NCBI GenBank assembly: GCA_003576695.1
Contig: QOZQ01000001.1
Location: forward strand, 62,001-126,000
DNA from: Taklimakanibacter lacteus
GTDB taxonomy: Bacteria; Pseudomonadota; Alphaproteobacteria; Rhizobiales; Aestuariivirgaceae
Direction of reading: 5' to 3'
DNA: 64,000 bases
Shown here in pieces: positions 54,344 to 62,730 of this stretch (position 1 is the first letter of the stretch; each line of letters begins with the position of its first letter). The notes under the pieces are model-generated. The model saw only the letters and a list, made by a program, of their open reading frames with translations. It made no database searches and was not told where the DNA came from. Position numbers and translations under genes: made by a program.

Positions 54344-55534
54344 TCAAAGCCTGCCGCGATTCCAGCCGCGGCCGTCATCGCCATAGGGCTCGTAGCCGGT
54401 CCTGGTCACCGCGACCGTATCCTCGAGCTTCACATAGCCGCGCTTGGGATGCGGCAAGGTCGTCTCGATCGAGATGACCATGCCTTCCTCGAGCGGCAGA
54501 TCCTCGTCGTAAGCGGGATAGGGAACAGGGCCGGTGCCGGTGAGGCGGGGTGCCTCATGCGGGATCATGCCCATGCCATGGGCGCAGAAATGCATGATGC
54601 TTCGATGCGGCACCGTCCTGAACACCTTGTCGGCCTCGACATATATATCGCCGCCACGAGCGCCGGCGCGGATCGGCTTCCGTGCCGCCTGCTGCACCAG
54701 GTCGACCTCGGCGAGGAGATCCTTCAGCTCCTGGTCGGGCTCGCCGAGCAGGGCCATGCGGCAGAGATCGCCAATATAGCCTTTGTAATTGCCGCCGGAA
54801 TCGAGCGACAGCACCTCGCCCCTGTTCCAGGTGTCGGGCGAGGGCGAGCGGTTGTGGCTCGAGCCCACCGTGATCAGGCAGTATTCGAAAGTGAGACCGC
54901 GCTTCACCTCCTCGAGCCGCAGCGCCTCGCTCAACTGCTTCTTGGACGAGCCCGGGCCATGCGAGCCCATCACCGCCAGCATGGCGGAGACGACGCCTTC
55001 AGAGGCCTTCCTGAGCAATGCGAGCTCTTCCGGCGTCTTGACGGCACGCAGTCTTTCCAGCGGCAGAAGCGCATCGACGATTTCGCAATTGGGCATCGCC
55101 TGGCGCAGAGCGGAATGGGCGTCGGCCGGCAGGAAGCCCATCTCGACGCCAATGGTGCGGATGGGGCCGAGCTTTTTCAGATGCGCCGCGGTGAGCGCCA
55201 TCACATCCTGGGTGCCCCAGGATTTCGTCTCGACGGTCGCCGGCCAGAACTTGTCGAGCTGGCGCTCATAGGTCTCGAGCCCGTTGCCGAAATAGGCGGC
55301 CTGGTCGGGGCGGCCCTTGCGGTAGATCATCACCGGCAGATAGCGGCTGACCCCGATCGCATCCATGAAATCGAAGAAGAAGAAGCGATAGCCGCCGAGC
55401 AGATACTGGATATTGTGCTTGGAGGTGACGACGAGGACGTCGATGCCGGCCTTGTCGAGCAAAGCATCGAGCTTGGCCTGGTCGAAGGGCACGGGCCGCG
55501 AAGCCCGGTTTTCCTGCAGGCGCGCCATCGTCAT
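54344..55534 (-). CDS. M24 family metallopeptidase (Xaa-Pro peptidase-like)
   Basis: A 396-residue M24 protein. Unlike the two M24 proteins at 5844 and 7024 it keeps the metal ligands: Asp pair in LSLDSGGNYKGYIGDLCRM, His in CAHGMGMIPHEA, and Glu in ISIETTL and KLEDTVAV. It is therefore a likely dipeptidase or Xaa-Pro aminopeptidase, or a related amide hydrolase. The ATG at 55534 has GGGAG upstream. It diverges from the mutarotase gene at 55613. Confidence 0.85.
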   Translation of the reverse strand: MTMARLQENRASRPVPFDQAKLDALLDKAGIDVLVVTSKHNIQYLLGGYRFFFFDFMDAIGVSRYLPVMIYRKGRPDQAAYFGNGLETYERQLDKFWPATVETKSWGTQDVMALTAAHLKKLGPIRTIGVEMGFLPADAHSALRQAMPNCEIVDALLPLERLRAVKTPEELALLRKASEGVVSAMLAVMGSHGPGSSKKQLSEALRLEEVKRGLTFEYCLITVGSSHNRSPSPDTWNRGEVLSLDSGGNYKGYIGDLCRMALLGEPDQELKDLLAEVDLVQQAARKPIRAGARGGDIYVEADKVFRTVPHRSIMHFCAHGMGMIPHEAPRLTGTGPVPYPAYDEDLPLEEGMVISIETTLPHPKRGYVKLEDTVAVTRTGYEPYGDDGRGWNRGRL

Positions 55535-55612
55535 GTTCCCATCTCCCTGGCCGATCGGCTCCATGTTATTCATATGAGAATAGCCGGATCGGCACGGGAA
55601 AGGAAACAGCGA

Positions 55613-55942
55613 ATGCGAAGGATGGGACTCGTCATCGGCTTGAGGCCCGAGGTCATCGCGGAATACAAGCGCATCCATGAAAAGGTGTGGCCCGAGATTC
55701 TCGATCTCATCAGCCGCTGCAATATCCGCAACTACACGATCTTCCTGCGCGAGCCGGAAAACCTGCTGTTCGCGAGTTGGGAATATCATGGCCGGGATTT
55801 CGCCGCCGATATGGCGGTGATGCGCGCCGATCCGCGCATGCAGGAGTGGTGGCGGATCACCGATCCGATGCAGGTGCCGCTCGCCTCGCGCAAGAAGAGC
55901 GAATGGTGGGCCCCGATGGAGGAAGTGTTCCATCACGATTGA
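55613..55942 (+). CDS. rhaU: L-rhamnose mutarotase
   Basis: A 109-residue protein of the RhaM/RhaU family (GLVIGLRPEVIAEYKRIHEK; WPEILDLISRCNIRNYTIFL; WWRITDPMQVPLASR). It interconverts the anomers of L-rhamnose. AGGA lies eight bases before the ATG at 55613; the long frame upstream is antisense to the M24 gene and is not used. The rhamnose-type transporter lies 3 kb downstream. In Rhizobium the mutarotase rhaU belongs to the rhamnose operon; here it is separated. Confidence 0.85.
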   Translation: MRRMGLVIGLRPEVIAEYKRIHEKVWPEILDLISRCNIRNYTIFLREPENLLFASWEYHGRDFAADMAVMRADPRMQEWWRITDPMQVPLASRKKSEWWAPMEEVFHHD

Positions 55943-56315
55943 CTGCCCGAGCTTTCCGCCGGATGCGCTACTTTAAGTTGATCAAGAGGGACGCGTGAGC
56001 CTCATGGGTGCCTGGGGCCGGCTCCAACGCCCCCCGGACCCGGCCCTGACGTTGCGCGGTGCTTTGCTTCCGACGAAGGCTCGATCGAAGACGGGGATTT
56101 CGATCTGGACGGCTTCGCCATTCGGCGCGGCCCGGTATGGCAAGCGCGAATCGGAATTCGACGGGGCAGTTCGAAATCACCTCGAGGACTCCGGGTTTTC
56201 GCGGGCATCAAGTTCTGCAAAAAACGCGCCGCTCCAAGACGGTGCGGGCTTCTCTTCTGACGTGGTCGACTTGACGTGGTTGAATGTCGAGGTTTGGCCG
56301 CTGTATACCAGGCGC
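55943..56315. other. gap with no confident gene
   Basis: Some 370 bases between the mutarotase and the first GNAT gene. A frame is open from 55995 into the GNAT gene, but its early part (rich in Pro, Arg and Ala) does not look like a protein domain. Another short frame encodes an acidic stretch (DEGSIEDGDFDLDGFAIRRG, about 56078-56137) that could be a gene remnant. No operator or promoter stands out. Confidence 0.4.
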
Positions 56316-56873
56316 ATGGCGGCGCCTCACGCAACAAGCACAGCGATGCCCGACGGGCAACTCCAGACTCGTCGATTCGTCCTGCGCATCATCGGTCCCG
56401 ATGATGTGAGCGACGAATGGCTGAGATGGTTCAGCGACAGCGACCTCATGCGGCAGCGAAATGCACACGCCGTCAAGCTGAAGCGAGCCGATGTGCAACG
56501 CTACATTATCGCGGCGCAACGGCAGCGCCGTCTCGTCATCGGCATATATGAACGGCACAGCAGCCGGCATGTCGGCCTGTATGAATTGCAGATCAATCCG
56601 GAGCACAAAAATCTCACGATCGACGTGATCGTCGATCCGTGGCGCTTCGATCCGCACAGTGTATTGATGGAGACCGATGCGGTGCTGCTGGCCCATATGG
56701 CAAAGGCATACGGGGTGCAGAAAGCCGTCGCCAAGGTGGTCGAGACTTACAGCTCGGCGCTTCGCCATTTCGGGCATGCGCCCTGGATCAAGGAAGGAGT
56801 GCTGCGGTTCGAGCGCACATCGGTGGATGGCAGCCGGCGACTGGATGTAGTACAGTTCGGCATGCTTCTCTGA
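56316..56873 (+). CDS. GNAT family acetyltransferase
   Basis: A 185-residue N-acetyltransferase-like protein: LQTRRFVLRIIGPDDVSDEW opens the domain, YELQINPEHKNLTIDVIVDP is the central strand region, and TDAVLLAHMAKAYGVQKAVAKVVETYSSA corresponds to the acetyl-CoA binding and helix region, although the classic Q/RxxGxG/A loop is weak. The start is uncertain: ATG 56316 is used, 56346 is possible, and the frame is open back to 55995. It is 11 bases before a second GNAT gene and upstream of an acyl carrier protein. Confidence 0.65.
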   Translation: MAAPHATSTAMPDGQLQTRRFVLRIIGPDDVSDEWLRWFSDSDLMRQRNAHAVKLKRADVQRYIIAAQRQRRLVIGIYERHSSRHVGLYELQINPEHKNLTIDVIVDPWRFDPHSVLMETDAVLLAHMAKAYGVQKAVAKVVETYSSALRHFGHAPWIKEGVLRFERTSVDGSRRLDVVQFGMLL

Positions 56874-56884
56874 GGACTGGGCGA

Positions 56885-57574
56885 ATGGCAAGCCTACCTC
56901 CACCTTCATTTGTCATCGAGACCGAAAGATTTCTGCTCCGTCCGATGGTGCGAAGCGATGCCTCCGCCGCGCTGGAGACATGGATCGAGGATGCGATTGC
57001 AGCCGAGATGCTGAACACGAGGCCGCGGAAATGGAGCATGGAGGAGCAGATCGAGTATTTCGCCAAGTATGAAACCAAGCAGACGAATTGTCTCCTGGGG
57101 CTGTTTCCGAGAGGTCAGAAGGAGCCGATCGGCCTCTTCATAGTCAAGCTGCAGCCTGAAGAATCGATCATGCTTGTCACTCATCTGCTGGGCGATACGC
57201 AGTGGCGCGGCCGGGGCGCCTCGAGAGAAGCTTCCATCGGCATTTTTGAATATTTCTTCAACAAGCTCGACTACAAGAAGGCCAAGGCCAATGTGCAGCC
57301 GAGCAACCGTTCGATGATGTGGCTGCTGTTCAATGGCGGGTGGCGCCTGGAAGCGCGGCTGAACAAGCATCTGTGCCTGAAATCCTCCGGCGTAAGAGCC
57401 GATATACTGGTCTTCGGGATAATGTCCGACGAGTGGCGCGCGAGCAAAGATTCGGCCAAGACAGTGTCGAAGCGGCGCGCCATCCCACGGGCTGACAGCG
57501 ACGGCAGCAGGGCTCGAAACCTTGATGGTAATGCCGACGGAGGGCATCCACCTGGCATTTCGCGCTCGAGCTGA
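56885..57574 (+). CDS. GNAT family acetyltransferase (RimJ-like)
   Basis: A 229-residue protein. Residues 10-185 form a RimJ/RimL-type GNAT domain (FVIETERFLLRPMVRSDASA; GDTQWRGRGASREASIGIFEY, containing the acetyl-CoA loop WRGRGA; KAKANVQPSNRSMMWLLFNGGW). The last 45 residues are Arg/Ser/Asp-rich and unlike a GNAT domain, so the end may be a tail or follow a frameshift. GAGGACTGGG precedes the ATG. Confidence 0.75.
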   Translation: MASLPPPSFVIETERFLLRPMVRSDASAALETWIEDAIAAEMLNTRPRKWSMEEQIEYFAKYETKQTNCLLGLFPRGQKEPIGLFIVKLQPEESIMLVTHLLGDTQWRGRGASREASIGIFEYFFNKLDYKKAKANVQPSNRSMMWLLFNGGWRLEARLNKHLCLKSSGVRADILVFGIMSDEWRASKDSAKTVSKRRAIPRADSDGSRARNLDGNADGGHPPGISRSS

Positions 57575-57690
57575 TGGAGCTGGCCCCACATTCCTGTGCC
57601 TTCAAGGCCTATGGACGGGGAGCAGCTTGCCAAGCGGCGCCGTCGCATTGCCTCGTTCGACATAGAACTTTCATTATTGAGGTAGTCTGA

Positions 57691-57954
57691 ATGAACCGCG
57701 ATGAAGTGAAGATGGCGCTTCTGGATGTGCTTGTCGCCATGGAGCTGATCACACCCTCCGAGAAATCCGCTGCCCTGGGAGAGGGAGCCGCCGACATTCA
57801 CTTTGGCGGCCTCGGCATCGACAGCCTCGCCGTCGTCGATATGTGCGTTGCGGTAGAGGAGAAGATTGGCCGCGAGCTGCATGTGGAAGAAATCATCGAT
57901 AACCCGACGGTAGATCTCCTGGCCGCCCACCTGGGGAGCGCCGCCGACAAGTAA
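57691..57954 (+). CDS. acyl carrier protein
   Basis: An 87-residue acyl carrier protein. The phosphopantetheine attachment Ser is residue 45 in GGLGIDSLAVVDM; flanking helices and the acidic second helix (VDMCVAVEEKIGRELHVEEI) are typical. GAGGTAGTCTGA precedes the ATG. It is not beside fatty-acid synthesis genes and is longer than the housekeeping AcpP, so it is probably a dedicated carrier. With two GNAT enzymes upstream it may carry a small acyl or aminoacyl group for transfer (inference). Confidence 0.85.
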   Translation: MNRDEVKMALLDVLVAMELITPSEKSAALGEGAADIHFGGLGIDSLAVVDMCVAVEEKIGRELHVEEIIDNPTVDLLAAHLGSAADK

Positions 57955-58009
57955 CAGCCGCGCCACCCCTTGCCGGCAATATCGGCGGTCCGCCGGTCAT
58001 CGACGGGAG

Positions 58010-58798
58010 CTACTCCGCAGTCTCCTTGCCCAGCCTGGCAATGATGGTGCGGATTCCGGCATCCTCCAGCATGCGCGCCTGTTCGGATGTAAGCCCGTCA
58101 TCGGTGATGAGGGTCGAGATGCGCGACAGCGGCAATATGCTGTGGCGGGTGCGGATCGCGAATTTGCGGCTGTCGGCGAGGAGAACCACCTCATCGGCGC
58201 GCGACAGCAGGCGCTCGGTCTCGCGCGCGATCAGAGGATGCGATTCCATGATACCGTTGGGGCCGATGCCCTGGGCGCCGAAGAAGAGTTTCGAGGCATA
58301 GAAATCAGGTGGACCCGAGCCTTGCGCGTAGATGATGCCGGGCTCGCGATAGAGCTCGCCGCCGGCCAAAGTGAGATGGCAGGAGCCGTCTTCCCAAAGA
58401 CGCGCCGCGAGCGGCATGGAGTTGGTGTAGATCTTCACATTGCGCCGTGCCAGGCGCAGCGCGAAGAGATAGCAGGTGGTGCCGCCATGGATGATGATGG
58501 CATCGCCGTCGCGCACCAGGGTCTCAGCCTCGCGCGCAATGGCGCGCTTGGCCTCGACCGCCAGCATGCGGTTTTCCTCGAAAGGCCGCGCAGCGAGGCG
58601 TTGCGGCGACAGGTCATTTTCCGCCGCGGCGATACCGCCGAAGACTTTGCGCACGCCGCCCGTCTCATGCAGCTTGGCGATGTCGCGGCGGATGGTGGCG
58701 GGCGAGACCTTCAGCACATCGAGCAGGTCCTTCACCGTCGCGAAAGGCCGCTCCTTCAATTCGTCGAGGATGAGGCGGTGGCGCTCGCTTTCATCCAT
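58010..58798 (-). CDS. DeoR family transcriptional regulator (rhamnose-type)
   Basis: A 262-residue DeoR-type repressor: helix-turn-helix at residues 15-60 (ATVKDLLDVLKVSPATIRRD) followed by a sugar-phosphate-sensing domain (IIIHGGTTCYLFALRL; LTLAGGELYREPG; ADSRKF). It diverges from the transporter operon at 59219. In rhizobial rhamnose loci a DeoR repressor (RhaR) holds this position. The ATG at 58798 (MDESERHRLI) is chosen; the frame continues upstream through a hairpin repeat. Confidence 0.88.
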   Translation of the reverse strand: MDESERHRLILDELKERPFATVKDLLDVLKVSPATIRRDIAKLHETGGVRKVFGGIAAAENDLSPQRLAARPFEENRMLAVEAKRAIAREAETLVRDGDAIIIHGGTTCYLFALRLARRNVKIYTNSMPLAARLWEDGSCHLTLAGGELYREPGIIYAQGSGPPDFYASKLFFGAQGIGPNGIMESHPLIARETERLLSRADEVVLLADSRKFAIRTRHSILPLSRISTLITDDGLTSEQARMLEDAGIRTIIARLGKETAE

Positions 58799-59218
58799 GG
58801 CGGTGACCTCGTCCAATTTTCCCCCTCTCCCATTGCTTCGCAACGGGAGAGGGGGAAGGCGTCAGGTGATCGACGATGATCATAGACGTGAGCGCGCCGT
58901 CACGCCTTTTTGTCAGATGATTGCGATTCATGGCTTGACCATAATTGCTCACCATTGTTCAATCTTAATCACAGAGGGGCCCTCGTGCAACATCACATGC
59001 GGTCTCGAAACCTTTCCCGGCGGATCCGGATTGCCCCGCGGAAAACCAAGAAAAACGGCGAATCCGGATGGGAGGAAGGTTGTGATGCCGGGCAGAGGCG
59101 CCAGATGCTGGCCTGTCGTTCAGAGGGTAGCGACCCGGGAAGCCTCATCCGGCAGACTTCCAATTATGATTAACTGCAATCATCGTGATCATGGCTGCGC
59201 CGAGGGGGAGATGTCGTC
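58799..59218. promoter_or_regulatory. 420-base divergent promoter region between DeoR and transporter genes
   Basis: It contains a family B-type hairpin at 58817-58857 (CCCCCTCTCCC to GGGAGAGGGGG) in the DeoR leader. A possible promoter for the plus strand is TTGACC at 58935 with TTCAAT 17 bases on. GATGATTGC at 58916-58924 recurs inverted as GCAATCATC at 59176-59184, a candidate pair of DeoR sites bracketing the leader. ATCCGGAT occurs twice inside. The ribosome site is GAGGGGGAG before 59219. No gene is seen. Confidence 0.45.
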
Positions 59219-60727
59219 ATGACTCCGCTGGTCGCGCTCAAGGGAATCTCGAAATCCTTCGTCGGCGTGCGCGTCCTCAACAGCGTCGATTTCGATGTCA
59301 GGCCGGGCGAGGTGCATGCGCTTCTGGGAGAGAACGGCGCCGGCAAATCGACCCTCATCAAGATCATCGCCGGCGTGCATGCCCCCGATGCGGGCGAGAT
59401 CATCATCGGTGGCCAACCGGCCAAATTCGCCAATCCCGGCCAGGCGGTGAAGGCCGGCATCGCCATCGTCTATCAGGAATTGCTGCTCTTCCCCGAGCTC
59501 TCGGTCGCCGAGAACATCTTCCTCAATCATGCGCCCAGGCTCTCCTGGGGCGGGCTCGACTGGGCGCAGATGCGCGACAAGTCCCGCGCACTCCTGGATG
59601 ATCTCGATTCGCATCATCTCGATGTTGATGCCAAGGTCGGCTCGCTGTCGGTCGCCAACCGCCAGCGTGTCGAGATCGCCAAGGCGCTGTCGCAGAATGC
59701 CCGCGTCGTCGTCATGGACGAGCCGACCGCGTCGCTCGCCGAAGTCGATGTGCAGCAATTGCTGGCGATCGTCCGGCGCCTGCGCAGCCGCGGCGTCGGC
59801 ATCGTCTATGTCAGCCACAAATTGCCCGAGATCTTCGCACTCGCCGACCGGGTGAGCGTGCTGCGCGACGGCAATTATGTGGCTACCCGCGACATCAAGG
59901 ACGTCACCGAGCGCTCGCTCGTCGCGATGATGGTCGGCCGCTCGATCGACCAGCTCTTCCCCAAGGAAGAGGCGCAGATCGGCGCGCCGCGGCTCGAACT
60001 GCGCAACGTGTCGCATGGCAAGGCGGTGCGCGACATCTCCTTCACCTTGCGCGCGGGCGAAATTCTGGGCGTCGCCGGGCTCGTCGGCTCGGGCCGCACC
60101 GAAACCGCGCTCACCATTTTCGGCATCACGCCCGCCACAGCGGGCGAGATCCTGATCGACGGCAGGCCGGTGCAGATCAGGTCGCCGCAGCAGGCGCGCG
60201 ACCTCGGCATCGCCTATGTGCCGGAGGACCGGGGCCTGCAGGGGCTGGTCCGGCCGCAGACGATCGCCGAGAACATATCGCTCACCGTGCTCCGGAGGCT
60301 CTCCCGCGCCTTTATCGTCGATCGTGGCAAGGAGGTTACGCTCGCCCGCGACTTCATCAAGCGGCTCGGCATCCGGGCCCGCGGCCCGGGGCAGGCGGCG
60401 CGCCAATTGTCGGGCGGCAACCAGCAGAAGGTGGTCCTCGCCAAATGGCTCGCCGCCGAACCGCGGATCCTCATCATGGACGAGCCGACGCGCGGCATCG
60501 ATGTCGGCGCCAAGTCGGAGATCCATGCGCTGATGTCGAAACTCGCCCAGAGCGGCCTGGCGATCCTGATGATCTCGAGCGAATTGCCGGAGGTGCTGGG
60601 CATGAGCGACCGCGTGCTGGTCATGAATGGCGGGCGCATCGTCGCCGAGATCGATCGCAATGACGCGACGCCGGAAACGGTGGGCGCGGCGATGACGCTG
60701 GTGCGCGACCAGGAGGCGGCGGCATGA
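59219..60727 (+). CDS. rhaT: sugar ABC transporter ATP-binding protein (rhamnose type)
   Basis: A 502-residue RbsA-type double ATPase. The N-half has Walker A GENGAGKST and Walker B VVVMDEPTASLAE; the C-half has signature LSGGNQQKV and ILIMDEPTRGID, with the degenerate second Walker A (AGLVGSGRTE). It powers uptake through the two permeases that follow; its stop overlaps the next ATG by four bases. The rhamnose assignment rests on the DeoR regulator, the permease pair order and the mutarotase nearby; another pentose or deoxysugar is possible. Confidence 0.82.
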   Translation: MTPLVALKGISKSFVGVRVLNSVDFDVRPGEVHALLGENGAGKSTLIKIIAGVHAPDAGEIIIGGQPAKFANPGQAVKAGIAIVYQELLLFPELSVAENIFLNHAPRLSWGGLDWAQMRDKSRALLDDLDSHHLDVDAKVGSLSVANRQRVEIAKALSQNARVVVMDEPTASLAEVDVQQLLAIVRRLRSRGVGIVYVSHKLPEIFALADRVSVLRDGNYVATRDIKDVTERSLVAMMVGRSIDQLFPKEEAQIGAPRLELRNVSHGKAVRDISFTLRAGEILGVAGLVGSGRTETALTIFGITPATAGEILIDGRPVQIRSPQQARDLGIAYVPEDRGLQGLVRPQTIAENISLTVLRRLSRAFIVDRGKEVTLARDFIKRLGIRARGPGQAARQLSGGNQQKVVLAKWLAAEPRILIMDEPTRGIDVGAKSEIHALMSKLAQSGLAILMISSELPEVLGMSDRVLVMNGGRIVAEIDRNDATPETVGAAMTLVRDQEAAA

Positions 60728-61707
60728 GCGACATCGCCCTGCCGCGCCGGCGGCCGTCCTATTTCTCGCGCCTGTTCGAGGCCTATGGCCAGGAGATCGT
60801 CGTCCTGACCGCCATCGTCGTGCTGTTCATCGTCGTCGGCCTCGTCAATCCGCGCTTCCTCTCCAACACCAATCTCACCAGCATCTTCTCCGGCAATGCC
60901 TATATCGCGGTGGCGGCGATCGGCATGGCGATGGTCATCATCTCGGGCCATATCGATGTCTCGGTCGGCTCGCTCATCGGCGTGCTCGCCACCATCGCCG
61001 GCACGCTGGCGGTGTCGGGCTATCCGATATGGGTGGCCTGGACGGTGCCGGTGCTGGTCGGCATCGCGATCAACACCTGCCTCGGGGCGCTCATCGCCTA
61101 TATGCGCATCCCCTCGATCGTGGCGACGCTCGGCATGCTGTCGATCCTGAAAGGCGGCCTCATCAGCGCCACCGGCGGCACCTGGATCACCGGCATGCCG
61201 CCGCAATTCTTCATCGCCCAGGCGCGGCTCTTCGGTGTTCCCGCCCCGGTCTATTTCATGGCGATCCTCACCATCATCGTGGCGCTGTGGATGCGTTATT
61301 CGGCGACCGGGCGCTCGCTCTATGCGGTAGGCGGCAATGCGGAGGCCGCACGCGCCACCGGCCTCAACCCGGAGCGCACCTGCGTCCTCGCCTTCGCCCT
61401 GCATGGCTTCTTCGCCGGCATTGCCGCGCTTCTCTTCGCCACGCAATTGCAGGTCATCCAGTCGACGGTGCCGCCCAATCTCGAGCTCACCGTCATCACC
61501 GCGGCGGTGATCGGCGGCGTGTCGATCCTCGGCGGCACCGGCACCGTGATCGGCTCGACGCTGGCCGCCGTCCTCTTCGCCTGCATCGGCTCGGCGCTCA
61601 TCTTCCTCAGCGTCTCGGCCTATTGGCTGCGCGCGGTGCTGGGCCTCCTCATCCTCGCCACCGTGCTCGCCGACATGGCGCGGCGGCGCCGGAGCCTCGT
61701 GCGATGA
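60724..61707 (+). CDS. rhaP: sugar ABC transporter permease (rhamnose type, RhaP-like)
   Basis: A 327-residue RbsC-type permease with ISGHIDVSVGSLIGVLATIA, LGALIAYMRIPSIVATLGML and GGNAEAARATGLNPERT. The VISGHIDVSVGS segment replaces the usual GGIDLSVGS, as often seen in the first of paired permeases. ATGA overlaps join it to the ATPase and to the second permease. An inner-membrane channel subunit. Confidence 0.83.
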   Translation: MSDIALPRRRPSYFSRLFEAYGQEIVVLTAIVVLFIVVGLVNPRFLSNTNLTSIFSGNAYIAVAAIGMAMVIISGHIDVSVGSLIGVLATIAGTLAVSGYPIWVAWTVPVLVGIAINTCLGALIAYMRIPSIVATLGMLSILKGGLISATGGTWITGMPPQFFIAQARLFGVPAPVYFMAILTIIVALWMRYSATGRSLYAVGGNAEAARATGLNPERTCVLAFALHGFFAGIAALLFATQLQVIQSTVPPNLELTVITAAVIGGVSILGGTGTVIGSTLAAVLFACIGSALIFLSVSAYWLRAVLGLLILATVLADMARRRRSLVR

Positions 61708-62657
61708 CCGCGAGCTTGCGATCCCTCCTGTTGCGTCACGAGACGATCCTCGGCGTCCTGCTCATCCTGGCGCTCATCGCGCTTGCCTGGCAGTCCGACC
61801 GCTTCTTCACGGCAGACAACCTCCTCAATCAGGGGAGGCTGATGGCCGAGGTCGGGCTGGTGGCGCTCGCCATGACCTTCGTCATCGTCACCGGCGGCAT
61901 CGATCTGTCGGTCGGCTCGATCCTGGGGCTGGTCGCCATATTGCTCGGCGTGTTCTGGCAGAACATGGGCATCCCGCTGCCCATCGCCATGGTGCTCGGC
62001 ATCCTGGTGGGCGGCATTGCGGGCCTCGTCAACGGCATCATCATCACCCGCTTCGGCGTGCCGCCGCTGATCGCGACGCTGGCGACGCTGGCGCTCTATC
62101 GCGGCCTCGCCGAAGGCATCAGCCAGGCGCGCTCGGTCCGCGGCTATCCCGACTGGTTCTTCACTTTGGGCCAGGGCGAGGTCCTGGGCGTGCCGACGCA
62201 ATTGTGGATATTCGGCCTGCTGGCCCTCATCGCCGCCGTCATTCTCGGCCTTTCGACCTTCGGGCGCGCCACTTACGCGATCGGCTCCAATGCGGTGGCA
62301 TCGCGCTTCTCAGGCCTCAGCGTCGATCGCACGCTCCTCCTTATATATATGGCCTCAGGGCTCATAGCGGGTCTCGCCGCGGTGATCTTCGTGTCGCGCG
62401 TCTCGACAACGCGTTCCGACATGGGCACCGGGCTCGAGCTCGACGTCATCACCGCCGTCGTCCTCGGCGGCACCAGCATCTTCGGCGGGCGCGGCACCAT
62501 CATCGGCACGTTGCTCGGCCTCGTCCTGATGCAGGCGCTGAAGAACGGGCTGGCGCTTGCGGGCGTCAAGGGCGACGGCACCATCGTGGTGATCGGCGCC
62601 GTCCTCATCGGCACGATCCTCATCAGCAATATCTTTCGCAAGGATGCAGACGGTTGA
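61704..62657 (+). CDS. rhaQ: sugar ABC transporter permease (rhamnose type, RhaQ-like)
   Basis: A 317-residue RbsC-type permease with the canonical VTGGIDLSVGSILGL, VNGIIITRFGVPPLIATLA and GGTSIFGGRGTIIGTLLG. The ATG at 61704 overlaps the stop of the first permease (ATGA); the longer frame upstream overlaps that permease in a different frame and is rejected. The two permeases differ in sequence, consistent with a heterodimer. Confidence 0.83.
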   Translation: MTASLRSLLLRHETILGVLLILALIALAWQSDRFFTADNLLNQGRLMAEVGLVALAMTFVIVTGGIDLSVGSILGLVAILLGVFWQNMGIPLPIAMVLGILVGGIAGLVNGIIITRFGVPPLIATLATLALYRGLAEGISQARSVRGYPDWFFTLGQGEVLGVPTQLWIFGLLALIAAVILGLSTFGRATYAIGSNAVASRFSGLSVDRTLLLIYMASGLIAGLAAVIFVSRVSTTRSDMGTGLELDVITAVVLGGTSIFGGRGTIIGTLLGLVLMQALKNGLALAGVKGDGTIVVIGAVLIGTILISNIFRKDADG

Positions 62658-62730
62658 ACAAAAGGGAGGTCCGGATCTTCTTGGCCGTCAGCATAATCAA
62701 GGTCCGGATGTGAAGCGCAAGGAGCATGAA

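Noticed and set aside
54449-55612. In-frame upstream extension of the rhamnose mutarotase
   Set aside because: It is antisense to the M24 peptidase and has no mutarotase homology; a good ribosome site places the start at 55613.
55970-55990. Additional regulon operator (CTACTTTAAGTTG) before the GNAT genes
   Set aside because: Only a partial match to one half of the motif and no symmetry.
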